Source: Fibrobacter succinogenes
GTDB lineage: Bacteria > Fibrobacterota > Fibrobacteria > Fibrobacterales > Fibrobacteraceae
Length of the DNA: 64,000 bases
Reading direction: 5' to 3'
Assembly: GCA_902756345.1 (NCBI GenBank)
Contig: CACVQR010000001.1
Location: 310,001 to 374,000 of the forward strand
Shown here: piece after piece, positions 8,621 through 19,739 of the stretch
Numbering within the stretch: the first letter of the stretch is position 1
Layout: every line of letters starts with the position of its first letter
The notes under the pieces: model-generated
Told to the model about the DNA's origin: nothing
The model's input: the letters and a program-made list of their open reading frames with translations, nothing else
Databases searched by the model: none
Made by a program: the position numbers and the translations under genes

Positions 8621-8663
8621 TGTCATTCTGGAGTGTCCGCAAGGACACGATAGAATCCAGGAA
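8621..8663 (+). repeat. Dispersed intergenic repeat, TGTCATTCTG family
   Basis: TGTCATTCTGGAGTG, a small hairpin GTGTCC-GCA-AGGACAC, then AGAATCCAGGA. Related copies lie at 9797-9882, 40413-40455 and 52282-52377; shared parts are TGTCATYCTG and GAAGTCGAAGRATC. Confidence 0.65.
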
Positions 8664-8669
8664 CTTAAA

Positions 8670-8697
8670 AGGCCGCGACGAAAAATCGTGGCCTTTT
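8670..8697 (+). terminator. Rho-independent terminator for pgi
   Basis: GGCCGCGA and TCGTGGCC pair (one G-T wobble) around CGAAAAA, followed by five Ts. Preceded by As, so it may also work on the opposite strand for the BASS transporter gene. Confidence 0.75.
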
Positions 8698-8746
8698 TCA
8701 TATTCACTTTGTTCGAAAAAAAGCGATTTTACGGATAAATGCTATT

Positions 8747-9742
8747 TTACTCCGCCTTTTTCTTGTCGCGCCAAGCGAAGATATTCGCGAGCACCGTTCC
8801 GCTAATGGAATGGTAAGCGCAACTCAAGGCGCAAGGGACCATGCAAAGCACCGCTTCGGGGTTCTTCGCCACATTTGCGGGGTCTGCAAAGAAGGCCATG
8901 GCAAGCACCGTCGCCATACCGGCATTCTGCACGCCGACTTCGATGGCGATGGTTCGCTTCTTGGCTGTATTGAATCTGAAAAGCTTACCCACGCCGTAAC
9001 CAAGCACATAGCCCAGCGCATTGTGGCAGAACACCACCGCAAGCACCAATAAAATCAGGCCGAGGCCGTTTGCGAACAACTGCGGGCGCACGGTCACGAC
9101 GACACCGCCCACAATCATCATCAAGCCTACCACACTCACTGCAGGCATGTTCGACTGGATTTCCTTGAACACAGCGCGCTTGCCCAAGAAGTAGTTGCAA
9201 AGGAATCCGATGGTAATCGGGGCGATCGTCACGTACAGAATATTCAGGAACATGCCCTTCGCATTCACATCAATGCTGGTGTCAGCAAGCCAAAGCACAA
9301 GCAGCGGCGTCATAATCGGCGCAAGGAGCGTGCTCACCATGGTCATGCTCACGGAATAGGTGACATCGCCATGGGCCAAAAAACTCATGACATTGCTGGA
9401 AACACCGCCCGGGCAGCACCCCACCAGAATGATACCCACGGCAAGGTAGGGGTCCAGCCCAAACACCTTCGTAAGCCCGAAAGCGACAAACGGCATAATC
9501 GTGTACTGGGCAACCGCACCAAGCAAAATATGAAGCGGTTGTTTCATCAAGTTCCGCACATCATCTATTGAAATGGTTAAACCCATACTCAACATGATGA
9601 CACCGAGGATGATGGAAGATACATTCCCGTGAACCCAGCCAAATGCGACCGGAACGAAGAATGCGACTACTGCGCTTGCGATAACAAAGGGGGAAGCGTA
9701 GTTCGAAAGCAGACGGCTAATAGCCTTGATTATCTTGAACAT
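8747..9742 (-). CDS. Bile acid:sodium symporter (BASS) family transporter
   Basis: 331 residues with about nine or ten membrane segments. Two family motifs are clear: GCCPGGVSSNVMSFLAHGD in the middle and EVGVQNAGMATVLA near the C-terminus, which correspond to the crossed helices that bind Na+. BASS proteins take up organic anions with sodium; bacterial members carry varied substrates such as pantoate or keto acids, so the substrate here is open. It follows leuS, separated by a terminator, and ends facing pgi. Confidence 0.9.
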   Translation of the reverse strand: MFKIIKAISRLLSNYASPFVIASAVVAFFVPVAFGWVHGNVSSIILGVIMLSMGLTISIDDVRNLMKQPLHILLGAVAQYTIMPFVAFGLTKVFGLDPYLAVGIILVGCCPGGVSSNVMSFLAHGDVTYSVSMTMVSTLLAPIMTPLLVLWLADTSIDVNAKGMFLNILYVTIAPITIGFLCNYFLGKRAVFKEIQSNMPAVSVVGLMMIVGGVVVTVRPQLFANGLGLILLVLAVVFCHNALGYVLGYGVGKLFRFNTAKKRTIAIEVGVQNAGMATVLAMAFFADPANVAKNPEAVLCMVPCALSCAYHSISGTVLANIFAWRDKKKAE

Positions 9743-9753
9743 GACTTAAATAT

Positions 9754-9783
9754 AAAAAGACCGCAGCGTTTTTGCTACGGTCT
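9754..9783 (-). terminator. Rho-independent terminator after leuS
   Basis: Read on the minus strand: AGACCGTAGC-AAAAAC-GCTGCGGTCT (one U-G pair) then TTTTTAT. Confidence 0.75.
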
Positions 9784-9796
9784 GAATTTCTATGGC

Positions 9797-9882
9797 TCCT
9801 ATCGCGTCCTCACGGACGCTCCAGGATGACATTCGGGTCAGGATCCTTCGACTTCGCCCTTACGGGCTCCACTCAGGATGAC
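9797..9882 (+). repeat. Dispersed intergenic repeat, TGTCATTCTG family (reverse copy)
   Basis: Contains GGATCCTTCGACTTCGCCC ... CTCAGGATGACA, the reverse complement of the core seen at 40413-40455, plus a second partial copy CGCGTCCTCACGGACGCTCC. It is directly followed by GACACAATC-AAA-GATTGTGTC at 9880-9900, a perfect inverted repeat that reaches the leuS stop codon. Confidence 0.65.
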
Positions 9883-9898
9883 ACAATCAAAGATTGTG

Positions 9899-12586
<2,688 letters not shown>

Positions 12587-12613
12587 TATTTTATACCTCT
12601 AGTAGGAGCTGCA

Positions 12614-12656
12614 AGGTATGAGGTTTGAGGTCGCCGAGCCCATACCTCATAGCTCT
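12614..12656 (-). repeat. Dispersed repeat, GAGGTATGRGGTCGCT family, upstream of leuS
   Basis: Contains GGTATGAGGTTTGAGGTCGC and CCCATACCTCATAGCTC. Relatives lie at 31056-31115, 32421-32537 and 37321-37370. It sits in the untranslated leader of leuS. Confidence 0.6.
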
Positions 12657-12859
12657 ATAATTTTTCGGGCATAAATTTAGAAAAAAGGCGAGAGCCGCGG
12701 CAAAAGTGCGCAAGGCGACAAAGCGCAAAAACAAGTTTTTGCATTTTTTGACAGCGGGTTTAAGCATGTAATGAATATCGCCAACTCGCTTTAATAAAGT
12801 CCATATTTTAAAATCATTTTTTTCTCGAACTCTTACACAAAATCACACAAAATTGTAAA

Positions 12860-12938
12860 AAAGGAAGCCCCGCCACTTGCGCAGCAGGACTTCCCGAGGT
12901 GTTTGATGGACTCCTAGCCCTCAAAAACAATATTATTG
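12860..12938 (-). ncRNA. Candidate small RNA with its own promoter and terminator
   Basis: On the minus strand TTGTCA (12973-12968), 17 bases, TAACTT (12950-12945) makes a plausible promoter. About 80 bases later GGAAGTCCTGC and GCGGGGCTTCC form a full stem (two U-G pairs) followed by six Ts at 12859-12854. No gene feeds this terminator, because metY ends at its own at 13134-13164. No known RNA family recognised. Confidence 0.3.
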
Positions 12939-13133
12939 TGAACAAAGTTACAATAAAGGGTATTTATTGACAAGGGGTGCAACTGAATTTATTTTATACA
13001 AAAAACTTACACTTCATTTTTCTTTTTTTGTCCACAATTTTTACACAAATTAAAACACTTTTTATTAATCTATACACAAAATTTTTTTTGATACATTTAT
13101 TAAAAAACGTTATTTTATAAGTAATTTGAGTAC

Positions 13134-13164
13134 AAAAAAAGACTCTTGGCATAGCCAAGAATCT
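13134..13164 (-). terminator. Rho-independent terminator after metY
   Basis: Minus strand: AGATTCTTGGC-TAT-GCCAAGAGTCT followed by seven Ts. Confidence 0.85.
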
Positions 13165-13185
13165 CTTTTTGAATGTTAAAAACAA

Positions 13186-14463
13186 TTACACTTTGTCGAG
13201 AGCCTGAGTCAAATCAGCGATAATATCGTCAACATTCTCGATGCCCACGCTGAAGCGGATCAGGTCCGGTGCAACGCCTGCCTCGATCAACTGTTCGTCG
13301 CTGAGCTGACGGTGCGTGTGGCTTGCCGGGTGCAGCACGCAGCTGCGGGCGTCGGCCACGTGAGTCACGATGCAAATCATCTTGAGGTTGTCCATGAACT
13401 GGATGCTCTTTTCACGACCGCCCTTGATACCGAAGGTGAGAACGCCGCAGGGGAGCCCGCCCTTGAACTGCTTCTTCGCAAGTTCGTGGTACTTGTTGCC
13501 CTCGAGGCCCGCGTAGTCCACCCAGGCCACCTTCGGGTGGTTCTGCAGGAACTTCGCGCAGGCGAGAGCGTTCTCGCAGTGGCGCGGCATGCGCAGGTGA
13601 AGCGTTTCGAGGCCAACGTTCAGGAGGAACGCATTCTGCGGAGCCTGGATGCTGCCGAGGTCGCGCATGAGCTGGGCCGTAGCCTTCGTGATGAAGGCGC
13701 CCTTGCCGAAAGCCTTCGTGTAGGCAAGACCGTGGTAGCTCGGGTCCGGTTCGGTGAGGCCCTTGAACTTGTCATGATGGGCTTCCCAGTCGAAGTTTCC
13801 GCTATCCACGATGCAGCCACCCACGGCCATCGCGTGACCGTCCATGTACTTGGTGGTGGAATGGGTCACGATGTCCACGCCGAATTCAATCGGGCGGCAG
13901 AGAATCGGAGTCGGGAACGTGTTATCGACAATCATCGGCACGCCGTGCTTGTGGGCGATGTCTGCAAAGCGCTTGAGGTCCAAAATCTTGCCGGCCGGAT
14001 TTGCAACCGTCTCGCCAAAGAAGCACTTGGTGTTCGGGCGGAAGGCCTTCTCGATTTCCTCGTCGCTCGCATCCTGGTCCACGAACGTGCATTCGATACC
14101 GAGCTTCTTCATGGTAACGCTGAAGAGGTTGCTCGTACCGCCGTAAATAGCGCTGGTGCTGATGAAGTGGTCGCCCGCCTCGCAGATGTTGAACACGGCG
14201 AAGAAGTTCGCCGCCTGACCGGAACTCGTGAGCATCGCAGCGACACCGCCTTCCATGGCCGCAATCTTGGATGCCACGGCATCGTTGGTCGGGTTCTGCA
14301 GACGCGTGTAGAAGTAGCCGCTGGCCTTCAGGTCGAACAGGTCGGCCATCGCGTTGCTGGACTCGTACTTGAAAGTGGTGCTCTGGTAGATGGGAAGGAC
14401 GCGCGGTTCGCCGTTTTTCGGCTGCCAGCCGCCCTGTACGCACAAAGTTTCGATCTTGGACAT
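13186..14463 (-). CDS. metY: O-acetylhomoserine aminocarboxypropyltransferase / sulfhydrylase
   Basis: 425 residues, the length of MetY rather than of the shorter cystathionine synthases. A PLP enzyme of the Cys/Met metabolism family that joins sulfide or methanethiol to O-acetylhomoserine. Seen: IYQSTTFKYES, YTRLQNPTNDAVASKIAAMEGG, the active-site lysine segment STTKYMDGHAMAVGG near residue 215 and the C-terminal RFSVGIENVDDIIADL. The ATG is preceded by AGAGGC. No sulfur riboswitch was recognised in its 200-base leader. Confidence 0.95.
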   Translation of the reverse strand: MSKIETLCVQGGWQPKNGEPRVLPIYQSTTFKYESSNAMADLFDLKASGYFYTRLQNPTNDAVASKIAAMEGGVAAMLTSSGQAANFFAVFNICEAGDHFISTSAIYGGTSNLFSVTMKKLGIECTFVDQDASDEEIEKAFRPNTKCFFGETVANPAGKILDLKRFADIAHKHGVPMIVDNTFPTPILCRPIEFGVDIVTHSTTKYMDGHAMAVGGCIVDSGNFDWEAHHDKFKGLTEPDPSYHGLAYTKAFGKGAFITKATAQLMRDLGSIQAPQNAFLLNVGLETLHLRMPRHCENALACAKFLQNHPKVAWVDYAGLEGNKYHELAKKQFKGGLPCGVLTFGIKGGREKSIQFMDNLKMICIVTHVADARSCVLHPASHTHRQLSDEQLIEAGVAPDLIRFSVGIENVDDIIADLTQALDKV

Positions 14464-14672
14464 TTTTGCCTCTTGTTAAAAACTTATCTATAGGTAGTTG
14501 CTCATTTGGGGCGACTAACATATTTTATTTATGGTTAAATATAGAAAAACACTATCGCTTGGCAATGCGCTTATGCAAATATCTGCATATATAATTCCGA
14601 TATCTACCCATAGCTTTTTTCTATAACTAAAAAATCGCGATTATTTGATTTAAAAAACTATTTTTTTTCACA

Positions 14673-15587
14673 ATGACTCCCGCACGCAATAATATGGCCC
14701 TATGGCATTTACTCGCCATTATAACTATCACCTTTTGGGGCACGAGCTTCGTAAGCACAAAAGTGCTCTTGAATCACGGGTTCTCGGCGGTGCAAGTTTT
14801 TTCGCTGCGTTTTGCAGTTACATACCTGATTCTTCTGGCTGCAAGCCACAAACAGTTCCGTTCTGAAAACTGGAAACACGAACTGATTCTTTTTATTTGC
14901 GGCATTACCGGATGCACACTCTATTTCTGGACAGAGAATACGGCCCTCACGCTTTCGCAGTCAAGTAACGTCTCGCTCATCGTCTGCACCAACCCATTGC
15001 TTATCATGATTCTCGGCGGACTCATTTACAAGAGCGAACGACTCGGCAAGCGGCAGATTCTCGGATGCCTGATCACGTTTGTCGGAATGGTGCTCGTGGT
15101 CTTGAACGGAAAATTCATTTTAAAGCTTTCGCCTGTGGGTGATTTACTCGCCTTCAGTGCCGGGCTTATGTGGGCAACCTTTTCGCTAATCATTAAACAA
15201 CTAAACGGCAAATACAGTTCCCTGTTCATCACGCGCAAGATGTTCTTTTACGGAACGCTCTCCTCTATTCCCGCCATGATTGTCGAAGCCCACGGTAGCG
15301 TTTCTAAAGCCCTGGACATTCCGTGGCACCATTTTACGGAACCCGTCGTAACGCTCAACTTTCTATGTCTAACCGTATTCTCGTCGCTATTCGGCTATCT
15401 TATCTGGAACAGCGTTCTTAAGCGTTTGGGCGTCGTACTTGCAAGTAACTACGGCTACGCCGTCCCCATGGTGACAATGATTACGGCAACCATCGCCCTC
15501 AGCGAGCAAATCACCGCCGTTGCCATCGTGGGTGCGGTAGCGATTATCGCGGGCATGGTCCTTGCGGAAATGAGACGCAGCAAATAA
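14673..15587 (+). CDS. EamA/DMT family transporter
   Basis: 304 residues with ten predicted membrane segments in two EamA repeats; the first has WGTSFVSTKVLL and the second ends GYAVPMVTMITATIALSEQITAVAIVGAVAIIAGMVL, both typical. Likely an exporter of metabolites such as amino acids; substrate not predictable. Divergent from metY across 209 AT-rich bases that must hold both promoters. Confidence 0.9.
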   Translation: MTPARNNMALWHLLAIITITFWGTSFVSTKVLLNHGFSAVQVFSLRFAVTYLILLAASHKQFRSENWKHELILFICGITGCTLYFWTENTALTLSQSSNVSLIVCTNPLLIMILGGLIYKSERLGKRQILGCLITFVGMVLVVLNGKFILKLSPVGDLLAFSAGLMWATFSLIIKQLNGKYSSLFITRKMFFYGTLSSIPAMIVEAHGSVSKALDIPWHHFTEPVVTLNFLCLTVFSSLFGYLIWNSVLKRLGVVLASNYGYAVPMVTMITATIALSEQITAVAIVGAVAIIAGMVLAEMRRSK

Positions 15588-15595
15588 AACCGGGA

Positions 15596-15847
15596 TTAGG
15601 GATTCACAGTAATATCGGTAAAGCGGTCGACGATAGTACCGTCGGCGAGCGTCACCTTGCTCTCGAAATCTTCACGATCGCGCACCCAGAGCGTTCCCTT
15701 CGGGTGGTCGGGAGTCTCGTACTCGCTGCGGTAAACGACAAGCGGTTCAACCGATTCACAATCTAGGGCGTCGGCGGTAACGACGGTGTAGATCATCGTT
15801 TCTTTTTTGTAATGGCGATAGCGGTGACCGGCAATTGCTTTCGACAT
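15596..15847 (-). CDS. DUF1653 domain protein
   Basis: 83 residues. The family pattern is plain: GHRYRHYKKETMIYTVV, EPLVVYRSEYE, LWVRDREDFESKV and VDRFTDI. DUF1653 is a small beta-rich domain of unknown function. It starts one base after the patatin-like gene ends, so it is the last gene of the six-gene operon that begins with the hybrid kinases. Confidence 0.88.
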   Translation of the reverse strand: MSKAIAGHRYRHYKKETMIYTVVTADALDCESVEPLVVYRSEYETPDHPKGTLWVRDREDFESKVTLADGTIVDRFTDITVNP

Positions 15848-15848
15848 A

Positions 15849-16718
15849 TTACTTTTCCAGAAATGCGAGCAGTTTGGGCATGAGCGCGGTTGCGTCTTTT
15901 ACGCCGAGATCGTACAGTTTTACGAGTTTGGACTTGTCTTTTTCCAGGCGGTCGATTTTGAAGCTTTCGCTCGGACGGATCATGAACGCAGAACCTTGAG
16001 CGACACGTTCCTCTAGCGTGCGCAAGCACTGGTTGTAGCGAATGTGGCGGTTTCTTGCCGCTTCGATAAACTTGGGGTACTTGCGGTAGAAAAGCTTGAA
16101 CAGGGGAATCATGGAGTTGGGTTTCTTGACAAAGCCTTCGGGCTGTGTGACGATAACGACCTGTTTTTTGTAACCCATGCCCGTAAACACTTCGAACGGA
16201 ATGCTGTCGCCGACACCACCATCCAGAAGCTTCATGCCGTCAACTTCTACGATATGGCTCATGAGCGGGAGCGAGGCCGAGGCGCGAATCTTGTCCATGT
16301 CTTCGGGCTTGTCCAAATCGCAAGTGAGCAGGTATTCGGGGCCGCCGGTTTCCAGATTCGTCGCGACCGCATAGAATTTTGTTTCGGCCGTATTCTCGCG
16401 GAACTTTTCGAAGTCAAACGGATCGATGACGCGCGGAATCTGATTGTAGCAATAATCCAGTTCGAAAAATTCACCGGTGCGAACCAGGTTGCCCCAGCTC
16501 ATGTAGCGCTTGCTCGCCGAATGAATGGTGTCGAGGCGCTTGTTGCGTTCGCGTTGTTCCGACAGATAGCTGCAGAGGTGCGTGGCTCCAGCCGAGGTTC
16601 CGGCACATGCTCCAAACTTGATTCCGTTATCCAAAAATACATCCAGTACGCCAGCCGAATACGCGCCGCGCATGCCGCCGCCTTCAACAGCAAGCGCAAT
16701 ATCCTTATACATCGCCAT
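15849..16718 (-). CDS. Patatin-like phospholipase family protein
   Basis: 289 residues from the ATG at 16718, which overlaps the Nudix stop as TAATG; a longer frame exists but lies inside the upstream gene. The nucleophile elbow GTSAG (Ser) follows the oxyanion loop GGGMRGAYSAGVLD, and the catalytic Asp is in LLDGGVGDSIP. It resembles the bacterial YjjU branch. Predicted lipid acyl hydrolase in the cytoplasm or at the inner membrane; no signal peptide. Confidence 0.92.
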   Translation of the reverse strand: MAMYKDIALAVEGGGMRGAYSAGVLDVFLDNGIKFGACAGTSAGATHLCSYLSEQRERNKRLDTIHSASKRYMSWGNLVRTGEFFELDYCYNQIPRVIDPFDFEKFRENTAETKFYAVATNLETGGPEYLLTCDLDKPEDMDKIRASASLPLMSHIVEVDGMKLLDGGVGDSIPFEVFTGMGYKKQVVIVTQPEGFVKKPNSMIPLFKLFYRKYPKFIEAARNRHIRYNQCLRTLEERVAQGSAFMIRPSESFKIDRLEKDKSKLVKLYDLGVKDATALMPKLLAFLEK

Positions 16719-17251
16719 TAGGCATTCTCCATGAGCCACAAATAATCTTTCGGATGTTCAACGAACTTTTCGGGGTGTAACTTATGCTTTGCAAAGAATT
16801 CTTCGCGAGTCATCCAGGTAAAGCTATCGACCTCGCCCGGTTGCGGCACAAGCGAATTCGCTTCTTCGTCGTTTAACGAAATCTTGTAGACGTCGTAGTA
16901 TTCGTTGTCGAGGTAAGAGCCGCCGTTAAGCACGCTTTCGTGCTTAGCCTCGAATAGATATTCGAGGTCGCGCGAACTCTTGTGCACGCCCAGTTCTTCG
17001 CGCAGTTCGCGCACGGCGGCATTCACGCTGGAATCGCCTGCCGAAATATGGCCTGCGCAACTTGTGTCGAAAAGTCCGGGGTTGTTTTCTTTCACGCGAC
17101 TGCGAAGCTGGAACAGAATGCGGCCTTTGCTGTCAAACGCCCAGATATGCACCGTGCGGTGCCACAATCCCTTGGCATGAACTTCGGTACGCCCACGAGA
17201 ATATCCGGCAGGAGTCCCATCCGCATTCAAGATATCAATTTGTTCTTCCAT
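16718..17251 (-). CDS. Nudix hydrolase
   Basis: 177 residues. The Nudix box is GHISAGDSSVNAAVRELREE plus LGV; the first Glu of the consensus is Asp here, while the metal-binding REx2EE core is kept. Overall layout resembles the YfcD / isopentenyl-diphosphate isomerase-like branch (WHRTVHIWAFDSKGRILFQ). Substrate unknown. The start overlaps the preceding hybrid kinase by 17 bases. Confidence 0.9.
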   Translation of the reverse strand: MEEQIDILNADGTPAGYSRGRTEVHAKGLWHRTVHIWAFDSKGRILFQLRSRVKENNPGLFDTSCAGHISAGDSSVNAAVRELREELGVHKSSRDLEYLFEAKHESVLNGGSYLDNEYYDVYKISLNDEEANSLVPQPGEVDSFTWMTREEFFAKHKLHPEKFVEHPKDYLWLMENA

Positions 17252-19739
17252 CCATCACTCGCTCTTTAATCGCTTTGACAATGCGTCTGTATTCGCGCAT
17301 CAAGTCATCATGGCGAACTCGCACATAGTCGTAGTCGCCTTCGTTGCAGGCAAATTCCATCGCCTTTGCAATACTTGCAATCTCAACCGCACCAATGTAA
17401 AGCGAAGAACTCTTCAGCATCTGCACCATCAAACGGTAACTTTCGAAGTCTTCGTCCTTGAACAACTTGTTCAAGACCACATCGTACTGTTTATCGACAT
17501 AAACCATCATCTTCTTGCGATAAAGGGCTTCATTCCTTTCGCAACAGAACAGGCCAACCGAGATATCCAACACATCGCTAGGTAGGTTCTCGTTCGTCTT
17601 TTTCGATTCCTGAATCAGCATCGGTTTCTTTACAGGCTTTTCTTCTGCAGGCGAAGGCTCTTCCACTTCTTCTTTCTTGGGCAATTCATCGTAATGCTTA
17701 ATCAACTCCTTCGGCAAGAACTTCAGGAGAATCGTAAACAGGGCATCTTCGTGAACCGGCTTCGTCAAGAAATCGGCAAATCCCGTCGTCTCGCAAATCG
17801 TCTTTGCAGAAGCGCTATCTTCGGCAGTAAGCATCACAATCGGCGTATGCTGATTCGGGTGATCGTCCAGCGTCTTCATGATTGTCAGAATATCCAAGCC
17901 ATCGACAATCGGCATCGTATGGTCAAGGAATATCATGTCGTAATGGTTACGCCTGAACTTTTCAATCGCCTCCATACCGTTCGAAACCGAATCGAAGCGG
18001 GCCAATGTTTCTTTTATAAGTCCGCTCATCACGCGCAAATTCATGGGCACATCGTCAATGGCCAGAATCGATGCATTCGGTGCAAAGAAATGAATGGACT
18101 TGTTTTCGGACACATGCACGAATTCGTTGTACCGCGTCTTAAAATCACCCATCAGCTCGTTTTTGACGACTTTCTGCGGGATTGCAATTTCGACAACCGG
18201 AAGCCCATCCGCAATATGGCTACTCCTGATTGTACCGCCGAGAGCGCCCACCAGCATCTTGACAAGCGTCAGCGAAGCCCCCGTCCAGCTGACGCCCGCA
18301 TCCGGCACATCAATCACCAAGTCAATCTTCTGAGTACTTTCTTCACCGTTTTCGTCTTCGGCCCAGCGGTAACCAATTTGAACAATGTTTGCACTGTTGA
18401 CGACCAGGCGTTCTGCGTTGAACAAGATATTACTTACAATCTGCCACAAGCGCGATTCATCGCCTTCAAGCTGAGTCGGAATCGAAGAATCGACCAACAG
18501 TTCGAACTCCACCGGCTTTTTGCGGTTACGGGCAGCACTGTAGCAATCACAGAGGACCGCAAACAGGTCGTATTCCTTGATCGAAATTTCAAGGCTGTTC
18601 GTGCGGATTTTGTTCATGTCCAAAATATCGTTCGAAAGCAAAAGCAGTTCCTGGCCCGAAGCGCGCATTTCCGAAACGTATTCCTTGAGCGAAGAATTAG
18701 TCGATTCCCTCAAGACAATCGCGCCCATATTCAAGACATTCATCGCCGGATTGCGAATATCCTGGCCCACGGAATCCATCATGCGCAAGCGATCCAGTTC
18801 GTCGCTTACCAAATGTCCCTTCAAGTGAGATTCCCGATTCCTGCGAACCAAGAAGAATCGAATTCCAAGGCCCGTCAAGAACAGCAGCATCAAGAATCCG
18901 ACAACCCAGAACACCAAGAAAGATAACTGGTTCAAACCGTCCGATACATCTTCGCCGGCAACCATTCCCGCAAGCATGAAATCGTCTTGCGAAGGCTTCG
19001 CCATATAGAAGTAATAGGTCTCGTTTCCTACTTGGACATTTCTTGCCGAGGCAAGTCCGCCATGGTCCATATCCTGACGGAGCCAGCCATAAATCTTGCC
19101 AACATCGACTTCACTCCACACAGAATCCTGGCGCCACTTTCCAGTATTATTCTGGATCAGGACCCGGCCATCGTTATCGATTATCTGAGTAAAGCATTTC
19201 TTCTCAAAGCAATCCGCATCGAAGAAATCGTTTATCGGGATTTCGTCGTACTGCAAGTACAGCACAAATCGGACGTTATGGCCATGGAACACCGGAACGC
19301 CAAGCAAAATCCCCATCCTTTCGCTGTAGCAAACCGATTGTCTGCCGCGGAACGATCCCATGATACACCGGTAAGTTTCGTCTGGCAGCATGAACCGCGA
19401 AGAATCCACGTACACCGTTCCATCAAGCGCAATCAAGCCATAGCTAGAATTTTCGTCCTTCACGTCCGACAGGGCTAAGAAATCTTCCACGCGCGCGCCG
19501 TCAGTTTCTATTTTACGCGCAACCATCGAAAGGGCATCCAGCTGTGCATGCAATTTCTCGTCCACAAGATGGGCGGTCAATACGGCTTGCTGCGACACAT
19601 GCTTTGTTACATAGGCATCCAAAAGAGTATCGAGCTTTACTCGAAGCAATACGCAAACAAGACACAGGACAAACACGACGGAGGCAAGCCAAACCACCAT
19701 CTTGATGTTGATCTTCGCGCTTCTAGGGGTTAGTTCCAT
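17235..19739 (-). CDS. Degenerate hybrid histidine kinase (pseudokinase) with receiver and altered Hpt domain
   Basis: 834 residues. Membrane segments at about 14-33 and 272-297 enclose a periplasmic sensor region with two Cys pairs. The dimerisation helix has MMDSVGQDIRNPAMN: the phospho-accepting His is Gln at residue 326 (codon CAG). In the ATPase domain the N box survives (NILFNA) but the DxGxG and GxGxG nucleotide loops are lost (DVPDAGVS, then directly VKMLVGALGG). The receiver (about 565-690) keeps IDD, the Asp in FLDHTMP, Thr in MLTAED and Lys in TKPV. The C-terminal Hpt-like bundle has VQMLKSSSLYIGA, with Gln 773 at the His position. It probably acts as a partner or scaffold, not a kinase. 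Overlaps the BMP gene by 17 bases. Confidence 0.9.
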   Translation of the reverse strand: MELTPRSAKINIKMVVWLASVVFVLCLVCVLLRVKLDTLLDAYVTKHVSQQAVLTAHLVDEKLHAQLDALSMVARKIETDGARVEDFLALSDVKDENSSYGLIALDGTVYVDSSRFMLPDETYRCIMGSFRGRQSVCYSERMGILLGVPVFHGHNVRFVLYLQYDEIPINDFFDADCFEKKCFTQIIDNDGRVLIQNNTGKWRQDSVWSEVDVGKIYGWLRQDMDHGGLASARNVQVGNETYYFYMAKPSQDDFMLAGMVAGEDVSDGLNQLSFLVFWVVGFLMLLFLTGLGIRFFLVRRNRESHLKGHLVSDELDRLRMMDSVGQDIRNPAMNVLNMGAIVLRESTNSSLKEYVSEMRASGQELLLLSNDILDMNKIRTNSLEISIKEYDLFAVLCDCYSAARNRKKPVEFELLVDSSIPTQLEGDESRLWQIVSNILFNAERLVVNSANIVQIGYRWAEDENGEESTQKIDLVIDVPDAGVSWTGASLTLVKMLVGALGGTIRSSHIADGLPVVEIAIPQKVVKNELMGDFKTRYNEFVHVSENKSIHFFAPNASILAIDDVPMNLRVMSGLIKETLARFDSVSNGMEAIEKFRRNHYDMIFLDHTMPIVDGLDILTIMKTLDDHPNQHTPIVMLTAEDSASAKTICETTGFADFLTKPVHEDALFTILLKFLPKELIKHYDELPKKEEVEEPSPAEEKPVKKPMLIQESKKTNENLPSDVLDISVGLFCCERNEALYRKKMMVYVDKQYDVVLNKLFKDEDFESYRLMVQMLKSSSLYIGAVEIASIAKAMEFACNEGDYDYVRVRHDDLMREYRRIVKAIKERVMDGRTN

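Larger units (their letters stand above)
12587..13185. other. Long AT-rich intergenic region between leuS and metY
   Basis: About 600 bases with no convincing gene. It holds the leuS leader with a dispersed repeat, a short self-complementary GCAAAAAC/GTTTTTGC at 12725-12742, a terminator-like hairpin at 12860-12893, long A/T runs from 12990 to 13130, and the metY terminator. A 63-codon minus-strand frame at 12994-13185 is composed almost wholly of AT-driven codons and overlaps the terminator, so I do not call it. Confidence 0.6.

Noticed and set aside
6846-8648. Long minus-strand reading frame antisense to pgi
   Set aside because: It continues in frame with the HD hydrolase only because strongly biased codons in pgi avoid stops on the other strand. 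The protein is Val/His/Gly-rich nonsense; the true hydrolase start is the ATG at 6845.
12994-13185. 63-codon minus-strand frame
   Set aside because: Consists of Phe/Lys/Ile codons from A/T runs and overlaps the metY terminator; no ribosome binding site.
14464-14672. SAM-type or other riboswitch upstream of metY
   Set aside because: I searched for conserved cores and stems and found only AT-rich sequence with a weak CTATAGGTAG/CTACCCATAG pair too far apart to argue for a riboswitch.
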